A DNA stretch of 64,000 bases from Methylotenera sp. (GCA_030652995.1 JAUSAG010000033.1:1-64000); one strand, 5' to 3'; shown: positions 9,872 to 18,564, numbered from the stretch's first letter. A program made the numbers and translations. The notes: generated from the sequence alone by a model not told the origin.

Positions 9872-11509
9872 TTACGACTCATTTCCGTTGGTCCAATTTG
9901 CCACAACACTAGCAACCATTCTGGGGTTATCTTTTGCTAATTGTTTGGCTGCCTCTAAATTTTGATCATACGCGGCCTTAACAATAGGCATTCCTTGTTC
10001 ACCACTTAAACTCACTACCGTATCTACCGCCTCAAGTTGCGGCACAGATGGCTTTGAAAGTGTCGTAAGTTTACCCATTAACGGCTTCAATACGCGTGAA
10101 TAAAGCAACATCAACACCACAATACCCACAATAAAACGTAGCGCATCCTTGCCATACTCAATCACGCGTTGATTCTCCCACAAAGGTACAGCAGGCAATA
10201 CTTCTCTAGGTTCACCAGCAAAGGGCGTATTCACAACCGTGAGCGAGTCACCGCGCTCTTTATTAAAACCCATCGCCTGCATTGCAAGGTCATTGATTTG
10301 TGTTTTTTCAGCGGCTGTCAGTGGACGATAAGTCACTTTACCCGCCTTATCCACCACTTGCATGTTATTCACCACCACCGCCACATTCAATCGCTTAATG
10401 CCACCCATTGGCTGCTGCGTATAACTTACGGTTTTATCTACCTCATAATTGGTAGTGAGGTTTTTTTCACTGTTAACAGGCGTGGTATTCACAGCACCAA
10501 TGTCGCCAGAGTTAGCAGGGGCATTGATCGGCGCCGTAGCATTGGCCTGCGGCTGATTAGACAACGCACCAGGTACCCCGGCTACATCACCATTGCTGGT
10601 TTGTGATTCATTGGTTTGCATGCTACGTATGGCCGCGGCATCTGGTTGCTGATTTGGCTTGTAGATTTCTGCCGCTTGCTCCTGAGTAGAAAAATCAACT
10701 TCTACACTCGCTTCTGCACGCACATTTTTAAGCCCAACGATAGGCGTAATGATCGATTCAATCCGTTTTGCAATACTTTGCTGAATATCTTCAACGTACT
10801 TAAGCTGTGCCGGGTCCAGATTTTTGTTACCCATTTTTTTAGAAGTATCTGAAAGCAAATTGCCATTTTGGTCCACTACCGTTACATTCGCGGTCGGCAA
10901 ATTAGGCACACTACTCGCCACCAAATGCACAACGGCACTCACCTGCTGTGCATCCAAGCTGCGTCCTGAGCGTAAATTAAGCAACACTGAGGCTGTTGGT
11001 TTTTGTTGATCCCGCGCGAAAACTGAAGGCTTAGGGATAGCCAAATGAATTCTCGCGCCTTCTACCACACCAATAGACTGAATACTCCGTTCTAGCTCAC
11101 CTTCTAGTCCACGCTGAAAATTCACTTGCTCTACAAATTGCGACACACCGAATTTTTGATTCTCTAACAACTCAAAACCAATGTTACCGCCCTTAGGCAA
11201 ACCATCTGATGCAAGTTTTAATCGCGCCTGATGCACCTGCGAAGCGGGGACTAAAATCGCTGAACCACCGTCAGAAAATTTATACGGCACATTCATTTTT
11301 TCTAGCGCAGCTACAATCGCGCCACCATCCCTATCAGAATAGTTAGAAAATAAAACGCGATAATCAGGTTGCTGACTCCAAAGCCAAAATACCACCATGA
11401 CCGCCACCACTGCTGCAATCCCTGCAACCAACAGCAGCTTACTTCCCATTTGAGAAAATGCGCCTGTTGCACCACCACTAGCCAAGGCGGCGTCTGTTGC
11501 TGCTGCCAT
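9872..11509 (-). CDS. fliF: flagellar MS-ring protein FliF
   Basis: FliF forms the inner-membrane MS-ring on which the motor and export gate assemble. The 545-residue protein has an N-terminal membrane helix (about 24-44), periplasmic ring-building motifs (about 50-440) and a second membrane helix (about 455-476). The C-terminal cytoplasmic tail, ending VVANWTNGNES, carries the FliG-binding region. It is the first gene of the minus-strand operon. The divergent fliE shares the 226-bp spacer. Confidence 0.97.
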   Translation of the reverse strand: MAAATDAALASGGATGAFSQMGSKLLLVAGIAAVVAVMVVFWLWSQQPDYRVLFSNYSDRDGGAIVAALEKMNVPYKFSDGGSAILVPASQVHQARLKLASDGLPKGGNIGFELLENQKFGVSQFVEQVNFQRGLEGELERSIQSIGVVEGARIHLAIPKPSVFARDQQKPTASVLLNLRSGRSLDAQQVSAVVHLVASSVPNLPTANVTVVDQNGNLLSDTSKKMGNKNLDPAQLKYVEDIQQSIAKRIESIITPIVGLKNVRAEASVEVDFSTQEQAAEIYKPNQQPDAAAIRSMQTNESQTSNGDVAGVPGALSNQPQANATAPINAPANSGDIGAVNTTPVNSEKNLTTNYEVDKTVSYTQQPMGGIKRLNVAVVVNNMQVVDKAGKVTYRPLTAAEKTQINDLAMQAMGFNKERGDSLTVVNTPFAGEPREVLPAVPLWENQRVIEYGKDALRFIVGIVVLMLLYSRVLKPLMGKLTTLSKPSVPQLEAVDTVVSLSGEQGMPIVKAAYDQNLEAAKQLAKDNPRMVASVVANWTNGNES

Positions 11510-11735
11510 TATATTTCTCCAATTTTTTATGCATAAAATACTTTAACCAAACGCTTGCCACCTAAAAAATAATTGCTTTGGTGACTTATTGAATAGCATT
11601 ATGCCAATGTCTAACAATATCAAACTTAGGAATAGAGCAATTTTCATTGGTTTATTTACAGACTGACTCTTTACGCAAAGTGTTAAATTAGTCATAAGAA
11701 AAATTTTAGGTTAAATTGAACTACGGAGACCAACC
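11510..11735. promoter_or_regulatory. divergent fliF / fliE promoter region
   Basis: This 226-bp spacer separates the fliF operon (minus) from fliE (plus) and must hold promoters for both. I see no perfect sigma-28 element. A minus-strand TGGCAAGCGTTTGGT at 11546-11560 resembles a sigma-54 site but has GT instead of GC at -12, so it is not called. Confidence 0.5.
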
Positions 11736-12098
11736 ATGAAAGCAGGTGGAATTGATTCAAGCAGAATAGAATCTATGCTTGCACAGATGAAACTGGCAGC
11801 CCAGCGCCCTCAAACTGAGGCGCTAGGCGGTCTCGCATCATCAATCGGCGTACAAAAATTACAAACTACCGGCAAAGTTGACTTTGCCGACGCGTTAAAA
11901 GCATCACTAAACAAAGTAAACGAAGTGCAACAAGCGTCGTTAAAACTAGGTAAAAACTTTGCCATGGGCGACGACAGCGTTAGCTTGTCCGATGTCATGA
12001 TTGCAGGCCAAAAAGCCAGTATCGCTTTTCAAACCACCATACAAGTGCGAAACAAATTGGTTTCAGCGTACCAAGACATTATGAATATGCAGGTTTAA
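11736..12098 (+). CDS. fliE: flagellar hook-basal body protein FliE
   Basis: FliE is the adaptor between the MS-ring/export gate and the proximal rod. The 120-residue protein has the conserved helical C-terminal half: FADALKASLNKVNEVQQASL, then the SVSLSDVMIAGQKASIAFQ stretch, then QVRNKLVSAYQDIMNMQV, the invariant FliE ending. It is transcribed alone and divergently from fliF, an arrangement seen in many enterobacteria and betaproteobacteria. Confidence 0.96.
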   Translation: MKAGGIDSSRIESMLAQMKLAAQRPQTEALGGLASSIGVQKLQTTGKVDFADALKASLNKVNEVQQASLKLGKNFAMGDDSVSLSDVMIAGQKASIAFQTTIQVRNKLVSAYQDIMNMQV

Positions 12099-12118
12099 CC
12101 CACTTGCTTCAGGCCGTT

Positions 12119-12143
12119 TTCCCTGAGTTTGTCGAAGGGTGAC
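12119..12143. repeat. REP-like half-site (CCTGAG..TTGTCGAAGGG)
   Basis: This stretch contains CCCTGAGTTTGTCGAAGGGT, the half-site that also forms the perfect-looking palindrome between psd and rppH. It is a common short interspersed palindromic motif in proteobacteria. Here only one arm is obvious. Confidence 0.45.
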
Positions 12144-12306
12144 AGGTCAAAGAGTGACAGAAAGGACGCTGACAAATAGGTAATCCTATAAAAAGCAGTT
12201 GGTCCACGAAAAACACAAAATACACGAAAAAATTTAATTGATTACACAGATTTACGATGACACCCAATAGGTTAAATTGAAAATTGAATGATGCATCTGA
12301 TTTTAG

Positions 12307-12328
12307 GCAGCATCATGCTGCTCTTTTT
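12307..12328 (+). terminator. possible fliE terminator
   Basis: A short stem, GCAGCA-TCA-TGCTGC, is followed by TCTTTTTG. The stem is only six pairs, so this is a modest candidate for ending fliE transcription about 210 bp past its stop. Confidence 0.35.
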
Positions 12329-12371
12329 GCACTTCAACCTTGAAACCGCCCTGTTTTTAGGATAACCCGGG

Positions 12372-12734
12372 TTAAATAATCACATCCTCTTCGTCGGCTT
12401 TATTTTCTTCTAACCGATATAACCACGCTAAAATTTCAGCAATAGCCTGATACAGCGCAGGCGGTATGTGGTCATCTATATCCACCTGCATCAGTAGCGC
12501 TACCAAGTCTTTAGATTCGTGCACAAAAATACCATGTTGCTTGGCTCTGGCAATAATTTGCTCGGCAATTAAGCCGCGTCCTTTTGCAACGACCTTAGGC
12601 GCATAATCCCCTGACGCGTAGCTTAAGGCAATCGCATGTTGGTTAGGGTTTGGGCTATTACTCACAGTTAACTGCGGGTTGGGCGCAAGCCCAAGCGTCA
12701 CGTTTTTCCCAGCAAGTATGTCAGGGTTACTCAT
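12372..12734 (-). CDS. stand-alone FlhB C-terminal-domain protein (FlhX/YlqH-like)
   Basis: The 120-residue protein matches only the cytoplasmic C-terminal domain of FlhB, the export specificity switch. It shows HAIALSYASGDYAPKVVAKG, AEQIIARAKQHGIFVHE and a C-terminal IPPALYQAIAEILAWLYRLE. The self-cleaving NPTH motif of FlhB is replaced by NPNQH, so autoproteolysis is unlikely. The four membrane helices of FlhB are absent. It overlaps by 8 bp the FliK-like gene, the same pairing as ylqG-ylqH in Bacillus. A role in tuning export is plausible but unproven. Confidence 0.85.
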   Translation of the reverse strand: MSNPDILAGKNVTLGLAPNPQLTVSNSPNPNQHAIALSYASGDYAPKVVAKGRGLIAEQIIARAKQHGIFVHESKDLVALLMQVDIDDHIPPALYQAIAEILAWLYRLEENKADEEDVII

Positions 12735-13683
12735 ACGGCTTCACCGTCAACGCATCTAGTTGCAAGCCGCTATCAGTCATTGCTTGTGTTAAATGATCAC
12801 TTTTATTTTTAAGCGTGTCTAAAGTAGCGGTTTGCTCCGCTAATATATTGATGCGTACATGCTCACCTACTAAGCTTAACTTAGCCGTCACTTTACCTAA
12901 GTTAGGTAAATGCAGAGTAATCTCGCTGGCAAAGGGCCGGCTTTCATCCAAGTCCTGCTGCTCAGACTCTTCAGCATTCGTGCGCTCTTGCAGGTGTACA
13001 TCCCAATCCATTTCTTGCCCAGGCCAAACCTCACCGTGCCAAGACAAACGTTGATTATCTAACACGGCTAATTGCTGCGCCATTAAAGTAGCGATTTGTG
13101 CATTATGTTGATTTTGGGGTTCTTGCATCAATGCGGCTACGGTGCGCTGCCCTTGCACCATTGCATTTAAGTGTGATTCATAAAACAAGCCACTGTTGCT
13201 TAACGCCTGTCTTAAATCCTGCGCCATCAATTGTGGGTTCTTAGGTGAATGTGTCACCACCGACAAGGCTTCGCGCCGGGTTGAGGCTCCAGCACTTTCG
13301 GCCTCTTTCAAATAACGCCCAATCAACTGAGCCGCAGGGCTTAACTCAGTTGCCGCGCCTGACGACTTTGCAGTAAGAGGTGCAAGTAAAAATGTAGGTA
13401 CGGGGCTATCTTGCATATAGCGCAGTAATAAAGTTTGACCCGCGCGCGCCGCTGTTCCCAACTCCATTTTAAGCATGGTTTGATCAACCTTAACCAGATA
13501 CGCCTTATCATCTAGCTTGGTCACCACCTGCGCCAAATACTCCTGCCCTTTAACAAACGACTCCGCGCGGGCATTAAGCTCCTGCGTTGCACTGCCAATG
13601 TTATCAGTCGCTAACACTGGCAGCACTCTAGCTACTGGGTTAACCACAGTACCGATGCTTAAATTATCAGGTAGTTTTAGCAT
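12727..13683 (-). CDS. FliK C-terminal-domain (hook-length-control-like) protein
   Basis: The 318-residue protein has a non-conserved N-terminal two thirds and a C-terminal FliK-like domain (about 225-310), with EITLHLPNLGKVTAKLSLVG followed by VRINILAEQTATLDTLKNK. This resembles the LxLxPxxLGxVxVxL pattern of FliK. It is distinct from the fliK in the main operon. It is coupled to the downstream FlhB-like gene, suggesting a paired regulator of the type III export switch, and follows fliT by 15 bp. Confidence 0.8.
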   Translation of the reverse strand: MLKLPDNLSIGTVVNPVARVLPVLATDNIGSATQELNARAESFVKGQEYLAQVVTKLDDKAYLVKVDQTMLKMELGTAARAGQTLLLRYMQDSPVPTFLLAPLTAKSSGAATELSPAAQLIGRYLKEAESAGASTRREALSVVTHSPKNPQLMAQDLRQALSNSGLFYESHLNAMVQGQRTVAALMQEPQNQHNAQIATLMAQQLAVLDNQRLSWHGEVWPGQEMDWDVHLQERTNAEESEQQDLDESRPFASEITLHLPNLGKVTAKLSLVGEHVRINILAEQTATLDTLKNKSDHLTQAMTDSGLQLDALTVKPYE

Positions 13684-13698
13684 CTTTAGCCATATAGA

Positions 13699-14022
13699 TT
13701 ACTGACTATAAGCTTGCGTCAATCGCTGTTCAGTTTGGTGAGTATTCATCAGTTTATTTAAACGCGCCATCCATGGAGATACCAAATTGCGTATTTCACG
13801 GTCATGGGCAAGAATACTTTTAATGCTAGCCACTTTACGTTTAAGCGCATCCCCTGGCAACGGCTCTGAGTTTTCTAATGTTTTTAGCTGGGCTACTTGC
13901 AGTGAGCAATTCACCTCAAGCTCGGTAAGCGCATCCCAATTTTGCATTCTGGCCGCATGCAACATTTGCTGCATAATGTCAGCAACAGATTCATATAACA
14001 CGATTGTATTTTGATGTTCCAT
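13699..14022 (-). CDS. fliT: flagellar export chaperone FliT
   Basis: FliT is the FliD-specific export chaperone and in enterics also restrains FlhDC. The 107-residue protein is helical and acidic to neutral with no membrane segment. It begins MEHQNTIVLYESVADIMQQM and holds a typical WDALTELEVNCSLQVAQL segment. It lies in the conserved fliD-fliS-fliT order, 21 bp after fliS. Confidence 0.87.
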   Translation of the reverse strand: MEHQNTIVLYESVADIMQQMLHAARMQNWDALTELEVNCSLQVAQLKTLENSEPLPGDALKRKVASIKSILAHDREIRNLVSPWMARLNKLMNTHQTEQRLTQAYSQ

Positions 14023-14043
14023 GCGATTTACCTTTGATTAAAC

Positions 14044-14562
14044 TTATGCCAAGTAGGCAAGGCTACGATTAATGCCAGCACCTTGCTGAAGTGTATTTTG
14101 TTGATGTGCGCCAGCCTGATTAACGCCAGTTTGGCTAACGCCGGCTTGATTAACAACCTGAGCCACGGCTTTATTTTGATCAATCGCCTCCCAAGAACTT
14201 TTTAGTTCAGTTAAAAGCTTAATTATCTCTTGCACTATTTCCGGCTGGTTGCGCACATTGGCGGCAGTTAAGCGAGCACTCATGTAGGCGTAAAGCGCAT
14301 CTAAGCTTTCAGCAATTTCGCCGCCGGCTTTTTTATCTAAACTCAACCGCAAACCAGTTTCAATAATAATAATCGCCTTACTCAACATCGCTCCTTTTTG
14401 TTGAATGTTTTTGCTCTGCATATGCGTAATCGCGCTATGACAAGCGGTAATCGCCCCATCATAGAGCATCACAATCAACTTTGCCGGGCTAGCTGCAAGC
14501 ACCCCAGTTTCAACACCAATTTTGGCATAGCCATTAACCCCTTGTTGATTCAGACCAAACAT
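14044..14562 (-). CDS. fliS: flagellin export chaperone FliS
   Basis: FliS binds the C-terminal helices of flagellin and prevents premature polymerisation. The 172-residue product has the conserved core at about residues 10-135, including VGVETGVLAASPAKLIVMLYDGAI-type text (visible as ASPAKLIVMLYDGAITACH) and SLDALYAYMSARLTAANVRN. The C-terminal 40 residues form a short Gln-rich repeat (NQAGVSQTGVNQAGAHQQ) beyond the usual length of about 130. It follows fliD by 21 bp. Confidence 0.95.
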   Translation of the reverse strand: MFGLNQQGVNGYAKIGVETGVLAASPAKLIVMLYDGAITACHSAITHMQSKNIQQKGAMLSKAIIIIETGLRLSLDKKAGGEIAESLDALYAYMSARLTAANVRNQPEIVQEIIKLLTELKSSWEAIDQNKAVAQVVNQAGVSQTGVNQAGAHQQNTLQQGAGINRSLAYLA

Positions 14563-14583
14563 AATAATCTCCTTTGCATATTT

Positions 14584-16278
14584 TTAATTTCTGTTTGCAT
14601 TGATTGAAGCTATCTGCTGCGTAAGAAAACTGCTGGTAGTAGACATACTCGAGAGCAAAGTATCAAGCCTAGTAAACTGAGCGCGGTAACGTGCTTCAAC
14701 CGAGGCCAAACGTACATTAAGCGCCTCAGTTTGTTTATCCAGTCGTTTAATCGAGTTGCTGATGCCGTCTGTTCTTGAGGCCAAAATACCAGTATCACTC
14801 AGTAAGTTTTTAATCACGCTATCTAACTGTGCGGCATACCCAATACTAAAGTTAATCGTACCGCGCGCACCCAAGGCACCGCCTGCCACTTTTAAACTTA
14901 AACCCTCACTCGCATCACCTAGTGCGCCTATTAAATTAGCGCCACTGCCAGTTGCCGTTACGCCGTTAACCGTGCCCTGAGCGTTTACCAAGCTAGTACC
15001 AAGTTGACCCACGGTAACGGCATAAGTGCCGGCTTGAGTTTTGCTGGTGCTGGCTACGTAACTAATTTGCGGGTCTGTGGCTTTAGCTGTGGCTGCAAAT
15101 AAGCTGGCAATATCGCCAAAGTTATTAGTAATTGCACTAGTGAGTTTAGTAGCATCAAGGGCTAGCTGCCCCGTGCGCTGAAAAGACACGCCAATTTGGC
15201 TAAGTGAATTAAGCGAACTGCCGTTAGCAATCGTGTTTGTCATCACCGCTCTGATTTGGTTAATCACGTTTCTTGCGGTGGCGTCACCTAACAGTGCGCC
15301 GGAGGCCTTGCCTGCCTCATCAAGCTTGGTCAAATTACGCAAGGTGGTATCTAATTTATTAAACGCATCCACAAAAGCAGTGACAGAGGTTTTTATGGCC
15401 TCTTGGTTGCTGGCAACGCCTAAACTCACAGCGTTACCGGCACTGGTTGTGAGTAAATTGAGCGTCACGCCCTCAATCATATCGGTAATCGTGTTACTAG
15501 GTTTAACCACCGCAATGCCGTCAACTTCTAAAATCGCATCTTTAGCAGCTTGCACTTGTGTTAAGTTTTTACCTGCACCCGCAGTCGCCGTTGGGTCATA
15601 AGCTAATTGCGACAAACCAACCGCATCCAGATGATTAGTGTCATCATCCGCCACAGCTATTTTTAAGCTATTCACTTCACCAGTGTCTTTAGAGGTAATC
15701 ACCAACCGATTACCGGCACCGTCATTCACAATGGTTGCACTTACACTACTGTTTGCGGCGTTAATCGCATCACGCACACCAGCCAGTGTATTATTGGTGC
15801 TATCTATAGTAATCAATACATCTGTTTTAGTAGCATTAGGTGAAAATGTACTGGGTGATGCTGGCGAAATTACCTCGGGGGTAAATGTGCCAAATGAAAT
15901 TGTAAGTGTACCGGTACCCACAACATCTGATGTATTGGCAAAGCCGCCTAGTGCCAGCTTTTGAGATTTTGCCAATTGGCTAACCGTCACCGCATAGTCA
16001 CCGATAGTAGCGTTGCCGTTAGAAGTAGCGCTAAATACACTGGTATTAGATGAGGACACCGTTTGCGCATTAAATTGAGCGGCGCCAGCAAGCGCGCCAA
16101 CGGAAGTTTGAAATGCTGACAAAGCACTTTTCAAAGACCCATAAGCTGAAATCTGCGATTGGTAGTCTGTTTTTTGTTTTGCCACTGCGTTTAATGGCTT
16201 TTTCTCAACATTCATCAAACTGGTCACAATGCCGTTTACGTCAAGGCCAGATCCAATCCCTGCGGATGAAATTCCCAT
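14584..16278 (-). CDS. fliD: flagellar filament cap protein FliD
   Basis: FliD (HAP2) forms the pentameric cap under which flagellin polymerises. The 564-residue protein begins MGISSAGIGSGLDVNGIVTS, the classical FliD N-terminus, and has the N-terminal D0/D1 region (about 1-110), a Ser/Thr/Ala-rich central part and the FliD C domain (about 270-550) ending in a coiled coil. Length is somewhat above the enteric protein. It is the first gene of the fliD-S-T group. Confidence 0.96.
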   Translation of the reverse strand: MGISSAGIGSGLDVNGIVTSLMNVEKKPLNAVAKQKTDYQSQISAYGSLKSALSAFQTSVGALAGAAQFNAQTVSSSNTSVFSATSNGNATIGDYAVTVSQLAKSQKLALGGFANTSDVVGTGTLTISFGTFTPEVISPASPSTFSPNATKTDVLITIDSTNNTLAGVRDAINAANSSVSATIVNDGAGNRLVITSKDTGEVNSLKIAVADDDTNHLDAVGLSQLAYDPTATAGAGKNLTQVQAAKDAILEVDGIAVVKPSNTITDMIEGVTLNLLTTSAGNAVSLGVASNQEAIKTSVTAFVDAFNKLDTTLRNLTKLDEAGKASGALLGDATARNVINQIRAVMTNTIANGSSLNSLSQIGVSFQRTGQLALDATKLTSAITNNFGDIASLFAATAKATDPQISYVASTSKTQAGTYAVTVGQLGTSLVNAQGTVNGVTATGSGANLIGALGDASEGLSLKVAGGALGARGTINFSIGYAAQLDSVIKNLLSDTGILASRTDGISNSIKRLDKQTEALNVRLASVEARYRAQFTRLDTLLSSMSTTSSFLTQQIASINANRN

Positions 16279-16487
16279 GCCAATCTCCTTCGTTCACGAT
16301 AACCAATTAAAAAAAAGCTCATTCATTAAACATTTATTTATTAAACACCTAATAAAATCACCAATGAACAAACCGCTCTATTACACTAACGGCAGAATAT
16401 CAGCAAAATTTAGTTATTCAAGCGAGGAATTAAGTGTATTTAATCTATCTATTTAACTTAAAGGCACCATCATCGGTGACGGCTCAC
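16279..16487. other. fliD upstream region
   Basis: This AT-rich intergenic DNA should hold the fliD promoter. I see a ribosome-binding GGAGAT immediately before fliD but no exact sigma-28 match, and no credible gene. The region is bounded on the other side by the MITE-like element starting at 16488. Confidence 0.4.
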
Positions 16488-16653
16488 CTATCAGTCTGTC
16501 GGACTTAAAGAATCGAAGCGAGAATTTGACTGTACGAGGGCAGATTTTGCAAATTTTTTAGTTAATAGTTATTCTATTGACTAAAAAAAGGTGGGATATG
16601 AACCGTTCAGACAAATTTGCAGCCGACTTCCTTTAAGTCCGACAGGCTACTAG
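16488..16653. mobile_element. MITE-like element with 18-bp terminal inverted repeats
   Basis: The left end AGTCTGTCGGACTTAAAG (16493-16510) and the right end CTTTAAGTCCGACAGGCT (16631-16648) are inverted repeats with one mismatch. The similarity extends to CTA/TAG at the outer edges. There is no coding sequence between them (about 120 bp). The structure looks like the two ends of an insertion sequence joined by internal deletion, lying between flaG and fliD. Confidence 0.65.
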
Positions 16654-16785
16654 GGCTTGTAGAAGTGGTGTTTTTCAACCTGTTGATTTGCATGTGCTAA
16701 ATATCGACCAAGCGCTTCCAAGCAAGGTCGATTGAGGTTTACAACTGCCATTTGTGCTAGGCCGGCCAAGCCATGAGCACTGGAA

Positions 16786-17157
16786 TTAAGCAGTTTGCCT
16801 AATCACTAAGCCTTGTAACCGACCTAACGTTTTAGAAAATGCCAATACTTCTTCATTAGGAATTTGCCTCAACACTTTTTGTGTGGAGGTATCGACTACT
16901 TTAACCACCATACGGTCAGACTCTTGATCCATTGAAAACTCAATGTTTTGCAAAGTAGGCGCGACCAGCTCATTCAATTTTTTAACTGCTGCATTAAGCG
17001 AAGCTTTATCAACCTCTACTGGTGGTTTGTTTTCAACAGACTTCACCCCTACCGCAACGCTTGCTAGCTTATCAACAGCACCTGGCGCGCCAGCAGCATT
17101 CTGCGGGGCAGCTGGTCTTTTTACAGCGCCATAAGCCTCTAATGATGAATTGAACAT
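16786..17157 (-). CDS. flaG: flagellar protein FlaG
   Basis: FlaG influences filament length and is usually encoded beside fliC and fliD. The 123-residue protein has a disordered Ala/Pro-rich N-terminus and the conserved FlaG domain at about 60-120: EFSMDQESDRMVVKVVDTST followed by KVLRQIPNEEVLAF. A perfect-spacing sigma-28 promoter lies upstream at 17300-17326. It is transcribed in the same direction as fliC. Confidence 0.92.
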   Translation of the reverse strand: MFNSSLEAYGAVKRPAAPQNAAGAPGAVDKLASVAVGVKSVENKPPVEVDKASLNAAVKKLNELVAPTLQNIEFSMDQESDRMVVKVVDTSTQKVLRQIPNEEVLAFSKTLGRLQGLVIRQTA

Positions 17158-17299
17158 AATTATCTCCTTTGTAAAACCCTACATAACGATCAATCATGTA
17201 GGTGATAGCGTGATTAAATTCTTTAACTTTATTAAAATTAACTACAAATGCCTTCGCCGAATGTAAAACTTAACTCGGCTTTATCTGCTTCTACTTTTA

Positions 17300-17326
17300 T
17301 TATCGGCAGCGTTTGTTGAAAATTTA
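17300..17326 (-). promoter_or_regulatory. sigma-28 (FliA) promoter of flaG
   Basis: Read on the minus strand this is TAAA, 15 nt, GCCGATAA: the -35 tetramer at 17323-17326 and the -10 octamer at 17300-17307. This matches the FliA consensus exactly, both in the conserved bases and in spacing. It lies about 140 bp upstream of the flaG start. Confidence 0.9.
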
Positions 17327-17398
17327 GGGCTAATGCTAAATATTTTTAATTATTTTTTACAAAACTCAACTATCAGGAGAAAATCCCACAGATCGTAT

Positions 17399-17473
17399 GT
17401 AGGTGCGCAATTTATTGCGCGATGTAGCTGACAGTTACCAGCATTGCTTTCGCGCAATAAATTGCCTTCCTAC
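17399..17473. repeat. long imperfect palindrome (GCGCAATTTATTGCGCG arms)
   Basis: The arm at 17399-17421 (GTAGGTGCGCAATTTATTGC onward) pairs with the arm at 17451-17473 with about one substitution and one offset, leaving a loop of roughly 30 bp. A related half (GTAGGCGCGCAATTTTT) occurs near 60892. This suggests an interspersed palindromic repeat rather than a site specific to flaG or fliC. Confidence 0.6.
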
Positions 17474-17567
17474 CAAACAGTGCTATTGTTTATGAGAACA
17501 GCTATACATCAAGGCCACATGGCTAATCACTAAATATTTTTGAGGGACGTTCGAAGATTTTTCACAT

Positions 17568-17603
17568 AAAAAAACCCACAGAACGCTTGGTCCAGTGGGT
17601 TTT
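17568..17603 (-). terminator. intrinsic terminator of fliC
   Basis: On the minus strand a stem AAAACCCACTG...CAGTGGGTTTT-like pairing (AAACCCAC against GTGGGTTT) is followed by a run of T. It lies about 45 bp after the fliC stop. A strong terminator is expected for an abundant filament mRNA. Confidence 0.85.
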
Positions 17604-17648
17604 AAGTCGCTTTATTACGTATGTTTGATACGTAACGGCTCGCTAAAC

Positions 17649-18446
17649 TTAGCCTCTTAACAGTGCTAACACACCATTAGGAAGTGAGTTTGCTTGCGCT
17701 AACATCGCAGTACCTGCTTGTTGCAAGATCTGACCACGTGTTAAGTTAGCTGTTTCTGCCGCAAAGTCAGCATCCATGATGCGTGACTTGGCTGCTGATT
17801 GGTTCTCTACAGACACTTGCAAGTTACTTACGACTGACTCAAAACGGTTTTGAATCGCACCCAGTGTAGCGCGGTTAGTATTAGCCGTGCTTAATGCAGT
17901 GTCAAGTGCTGCCACCGCTGTTGAAGCACCCGCTACAGTTGAAATACTGCCTGTGATTGTAGCAGCTGCTACTGCAGCTGTACTAATCGTATCGCCTGCA
18001 TCAGCCCCCACTTGGAATGTTTGTGCTGCACCAAACGCACCTGCACCGTTGAATTTAGTTGCAGTTGCCAAACGCAAGACCTCCGCTGACAGTTGTGTAA
18101 ACTCAGCCTCAAGGTTTGTACGGTCTGTACTTGTATTAGTACCGTTAAGTGACTGCACAGCCAATTCACGCATACGTTGTAATGCGTCTGTTTGTTTAGA
18201 CAAGCCACCCTCAGCAACCTGTGCGAAAGAGATAGCGTCGTTAGCGTTTCGAATCGCAACTTGTTGACCACGTACTTGTGAGTCCATACGTGTAGCAATT
18301 GCCAAGCCAGCAGCATCATCTTTAGAGCTGTTGATACGTAAGCCTGATGACAAACGTTGCAATGATGTATTTAATGCACTTTGTGATGATGATAAGTTAC
18401 GTTGTGTGTTTAGTGACGCAATGTTTGTATTGATAACTGAAGCCAT
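17649..18446 (-). CDS. fliC: flagellin FliC
   Basis: This is the filament subunit, exported through the flagellar type III system. At 265 residues it is a short flagellin with essentially only D0/D1: the N-terminus [18 protein letters not shown], then [15 protein letters not shown] (the TLR5-recognition type segment), a small Ala/Thr/Ser-rich centre (about 140-185), and the C-terminus [18 protein letters not shown]. The surface-exposed D2/D3 domains are missing, leaving the Ser/Thr-rich middle as the natural site for O-glycosylation. It is driven by its own sigma-28 promoter. Confidence 0.97.
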   Translation of the reverse strand: MASVINTNIASLNTQRNLSSSQSALNTSLQRLSSGLRINSSKDDAAGLAIATRMDSQVRGQQVAIRNANDAISFAQVAEGGLSKQTDALQRMRELAVQSLNGTNTSTDRTNLEAEFTQLSAEVLRLATATKFNGAGAFGAAQTFQVGADAGDTISTAAVAAATITGSISTVAGASTAVAALDTALSTANTNRATLGAIQNRFESVVSNLQVSVENQSAAKSRIMDADFAAETANLTRGQILQQAGTAMLAQANSLPNGVLALLRG

Positions 18447-18537
18447 GATAATTCTCCTAATATTTAGTTAATTACAACTACATCTTATTGCCTTTAGCTT
18501 TGCATATTCAATTCAATTTGCGCTGCTGTTATTTCTG

Positions 18538-18564
18538 TTATCGGTAAGTTTTTTAGAAAGTTTA
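18538..18564 (-). promoter_or_regulatory. sigma-28 (FliA) promoter of fliC
   Basis: On the minus strand TAAA (18561-18564), 15 nt, ACCGATAA (18538-18545) is one base from the FliA -10 consensus GCCGATAA, with ideal spacing. It lies about 90 bp upstream of the flagellin ATG and separates fliC transcription from the glycosylation genes upstream. Confidence 0.9.

Noticed and set aside
11546-11560. TGGCAAGCGTTTGGT resembling a sigma-54 promoter for fliF
   Set aside because: The -12 GC is replaced by GT and other bases are off consensus, so the call would be too weak.
17969-18319. Antiparallel and alternate-frame open frames over fliC
   Set aside because: They are shadows of a strongly coding repetitive region and have low-complexity, non-conserved sequences.
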